A stretch of 32,891 bases of DNA, taken from NCBI RefSeq assembly GCF_000313135.1, contig NW_004457268.1, forward strand, positions 346,319 through 379,209, given 5' to 3'. This document shows positions 30,401-32,891 of the stretch, piece by piece. The translations under genes and the position numbers were made by a program. A model generated the notes under the pieces. That model was not told where the DNA came from and ran no database searches. It saw nothing but the letters and a program-made list of their open reading frames with translations. The DNA is from Acanthamoeba castellanii str. Neff. Its lineage: Eukaryota; Discosea; Longamoebia; Acanthamoebidae. Within the stretch, counting starts at the first letter, position 1, and each line of letters opens with the position of its first letter.

Positions 30401-32852
30401 GTGCCGACGAGCGTGATGCTCAACTGGGAGCGCGAGTTCCGCAAATGGTGCCCCTCCTTCAAGCTCCTGACCTACTACGGAAACCCCAAGACGAGGCGCC
30501 TCAAACGGACGGTACTGCAAACACAACTCACGCGTTCCCCCCCCCCAGCTTGCCACATCTACCCCCCACCCACCCATCCCGGCGTGATAGAAATTCGATA
30601 TACGGCTCCTCTTTCTAATAATATCTGAAATATAATCATATTTCGTCTCGCGGTGCTGCGCAGGGTTGGTCCAAACCGAACGCCTTTCACGTGTGCATCA
30701 CCTCGTACACCCTCGTGTTGCAGGACCACCAGGTGTCGTTCCTCTCCCTCCTCCTCCTTCGCCTCCTCCTTCGCCTCCTCCCACCCACCTACCCACCCAC
30801 CCACCCACCCACCCACCCACCCACCACCACCATCACGACTGACGTGGTGGTGGCTGGTGGTGGCTGGTGCGTGCGTGCGTGTGTGTGTGCACATGCTCAT
30901 GCCCGCATGAACCGTTGGGCTGCATTTGGGCGGGGGGGCGAGCATAGGTCTTTCGTCGCAAGCAATGGAAGTATCTGATCCTGGACGAGGCCCACAACAT
31001 CAAGAACTTCAAATCGCAGAGGTGGCAGATCCTCCTGAACTTCAATGCGCAACGGAGGCTCCTCTTGACGGGCACGCCGCTCCAGAACGACCTCATGGAG
31101 CTCTGGTCTCTCATGCACTTCCTCATGCCCCACATATTTCGCTCCCACTCGCAATTCAAGGTACGCGCCGGCTCCCCGCGTGTGTCGGGTAGGGTCGGGT
31201 CTGGTCTTGGTCGTAAGCTCATGCGTGGCGTGTGTGTGTGGTGGCGGCCCTCCTGGCCGCCGCCGCCGCCGCCGCCGCCGTTTGGTTACACAGAAATGGT
31301 TCTCCAACCCCATGAACGACATCATCGACAGCGGTGGCGATAGGCAGCAGCAGCAGCAGCAAGATGCTTTGGTCGCCCGACTGCACGCTGTGCTGCGCCC
31401 CTTCCTCTTGCGACGCCTCAAGAAGGACGTCGAGCAGCAGCTGCCCCGCAAGGTCGAGCACATCGTGCCCTGCCGCCTTTCCAAGCGCCAGCGACACCTC
31501 TACGAAGAATTCATCTCCCGCGCAGACACGCGGTACTCACTCTGTCGCTGCCCTCCCTCTCTCCCTTGACTTGGCCACCACCTCCCCACTCACATGGTCC
31601 AATGACTCTCTGCTCTCTCTGCTCTTCTCGGTGGTGGTCGTGGTGGTCGTGGTGGTCGTGGTGGTCGTGGTGGGCAGGGACAAGCTGGCGTCGGGGAACT
31701 ACCTCTCGCTCGTCAACGTGCTCATGCAGCTGCGCAAGGTGTGCAACCACCCGGAGCTCTTCGAGGAGCGACCCGTGGTGTCCTCCCTCGACATGGGCCA
31801 GAGCATCTCCATGCACGTCCCCTCCGCGGTGGTCAACATGCTGGCCTATGTACGCGCGTTACGCCCCTTCTCTCTCTCTCTCTCTCTCTCGGTATTGTGT
31901 GTTGAGTTGTTCTCGCCGCGGGATGATTTTGCGTCGAGCTTGCTCCCGGCACCCTTGCCCCCCCCCGCTCGAGTGGCTGCGTACTCACGTCGTGTCGTGT
32001 CGTGTGTATGTCGTGTCGTGTGTGGTCTTGTTGCTGTAATGTGATGTGGTGCTATCGCCATCGTTTCGTCCGTCATCAGGAGGCAATGGATGACGTCGAC
32101 CTGGGGTTCCTCAACCTGCGCTTCGTCGACAACGAGCCGATGACCTCGTGGCAATCCGATCGCGTGGGAGAACTGCGCACCACACGCGAGCAGGCCACCG
32201 CCTTTTGCTCCTCGTCCTCCTGGACGTCCTCGCTTTGGCCCCGCGGGGAGAAGCAGCAGCAGCAGCAGGAGGAGGAGGAGAGCTCAGCGGAGTGGTCGCG
32301 CGTGCGGCCCTTGGCTCTGGGGCGCTGGCGGGAGGACGAACAAAGGCGGCTCGCCCACCTGGTCTACTCCAACGAGTGGCGGTGCGCACAGCGACCCCTC
32401 TATGGCCTCGACCTCCGCCAGTGCGTCCGCGTCCCCGCTCGCACGCCGCCTCCTCCGCATCTCGCGGCTGCGGAGGATGGCCACGATGCAGGTCCTCCTC
32501 CGCTGGTGCTGTCCCATGAGATGCGGGCCCTCGCGGTGCGCGACCTCGTGACGCGCTTCACCTGCATCATCACCCCCGCCCGTGCACCTCCGCCTCTCCT
32601 CCACTGCTCCCACCCTCGCCCCTCCGACACCGAGGCCATGGCGCGCACCGCCTACCACCTCACCCAGGTACGTACCACCAGCCACCACCCTTCCTGTTTT
32701 GTCCCTCTCGTACCACTGCTGCTGCTGCTGCTGCTATTGCTGCTAGCACGCGTGCCTGACCCCGCTCGCCTTTGCCTGGCAGGAGCTATCCCCGCGCGCA
32801 GAATTACTTCGGCCGGCTCTGGTGGGGCAGCAAATACACTTCCCCGATCGTC
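27486..32852 (+). CDS. SWR1: SWR1/SRCAP-type chromatin remodeling ATPase, N-terminal part (3' end outside window)
   Basis: Eleven exons in frame: 27486-28836, 28964-29188, 29386-29761, 29970-30156, 30317-30511, 30664-30732, 30948-31160, 31294-31532, 31678-31849, 32080-32667, 32783-32852, about 1228 residues before the window ends in an intron. SWR1-type remodelers exchange H2A for H2A.Z. Basic low-complexity N-terminus; HSA domain at ~293-410 ([20 protein letters not shown]), which binds actin/Arp in the family; [13 protein letters not shown] at ~534, a SWR1/SRCAP hallmark; then the first SNF2 lobe ([24 protein letters not shown] split by an intron at residue 713, [31 protein letters not shown]) and [15 protein letters not shown]. 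After [14 protein letters not shown] comes the start of the long SWR1/INO80-type insertion; the second lobe lies outside. EADMP and the HSA type favour SWR1 over INO80. Confidence 0.93.
29312..29384 (+). repeat. (CACGA)n pentanucleotide repeat in an SWR1-like intron
   Basis: About 14 near-perfect CACGA copies running right up to the acceptor ACACAG at 29385. This is the longest array of this pentamer in the window. Confidence 0.97.
29527..29605 (+). repeat. In-frame 12-bp coding minisatellite
   Basis: Six units of ACCACCGCCGCC within exon 3 of the SWR1-like gene encode a run of Ala-Ala-Thr-Thr in the acidic linker before the ATPase. The 12-bp period preserves the frame, so copy number can vary without frameshift. 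Confidence 0.9.
30781..30830 (+). repeat. (CCCA)n repeat in an SWR1-like intron
   Basis: About 11 CCCA units in the intron 30733-30947; the opposite strand is (TGGG)n and could form quadruplexes. Confidence 0.9.
31632..31673 (+). repeat. (GGTGGTCGT)n 9-bp repeat
   Basis: Four to five units in the intron 31533-31677 of the SWR1-like gene, ending at the acceptor GGGCAG. Confidence 0.9.
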
Positions 32853-32891
32853 GTACGGTTCCCCACTTCCCCCCTCTTCGGTGCACGTGAC

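Overview
This is a gene-dense eukaryotic nuclear window. The DNA is GC-rich, every gene is broken by many short GT-AG introns (roughly 50-290 bp), intergenic gaps are about 100-350 bp, and introns are full of short tandem repeats. That style, together with the protein families, suggests an amoebozoan close to Acanthamoeba. This is an inference from style; I could not search a database. I built exon chains by hand from splice sites and reading phase. Seven of the eight models stay in frame end to end or to the window edge with canonical sites. The eighth, the CHD gene, needs one GC-AG intron.

Layout, left to right. (1) A partial minus-strand gene of unknown function, 28-1543. (2) A minus-strand crotonase-fold (enoyl-CoA hydratase/isomerase) gene, 1895-3259. 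(3) A plus-strand 22-exon gene, 3520-10795, encoding a 1632-aa homologue of CABIN1/Hir3, the TPR scaffold of the HIRA histone chaperone. (4) A minus-strand small DoxX/SURF4-like membrane protein, 10984-11662. (5) Divergent from it, a plus-strand 2-Cys peroxiredoxin, 11851-12711. (6) A plus-strand EGLN-like prolyl hydroxylase, 12816-13808. (7) A 2.2-kb repeat island, 13809-16055. It holds a degenerate minisatellite, a 331-bp MITE-like element with inverted ends and a TTA target duplication, and diverged ~150-bp direct repeats. (8) A minus-strand 29-exon gene, 16056-27264, encoding a 2517-aa CHD-family remodeler. (9) Divergent from it across 221 bp, the start of a plus-strand SWR1/SRCAP-type remodeler, 27486 to beyond the window end.

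The strongest candidate for something new is the CHD protein. It reads as bromodomain - chromodomain 1 - chromodomain 2 interrupted by a long Pro/Gln/His-rich insert - SNF2 ATPase - SANT/SLIDE and CHD6-9-like C-terminal modules - FYRN - FYRC - coiled coil with acidic tail. I know of no described CHD protein with both a bromodomain and an FYR module. It shares a short promoter head-to-head with an H2A.Z-type SWR1 remodeler, and an H3.3-type chaperone subunit lies about 6 kb from its 3' end. Three genes for chromatin assembly or remodeling thus take up about 24 kb of this 33-kb window. The middle segment carries redox and oxygen-related genes (peroxiredoxin, prolyl hydroxylase, DoxX-like).
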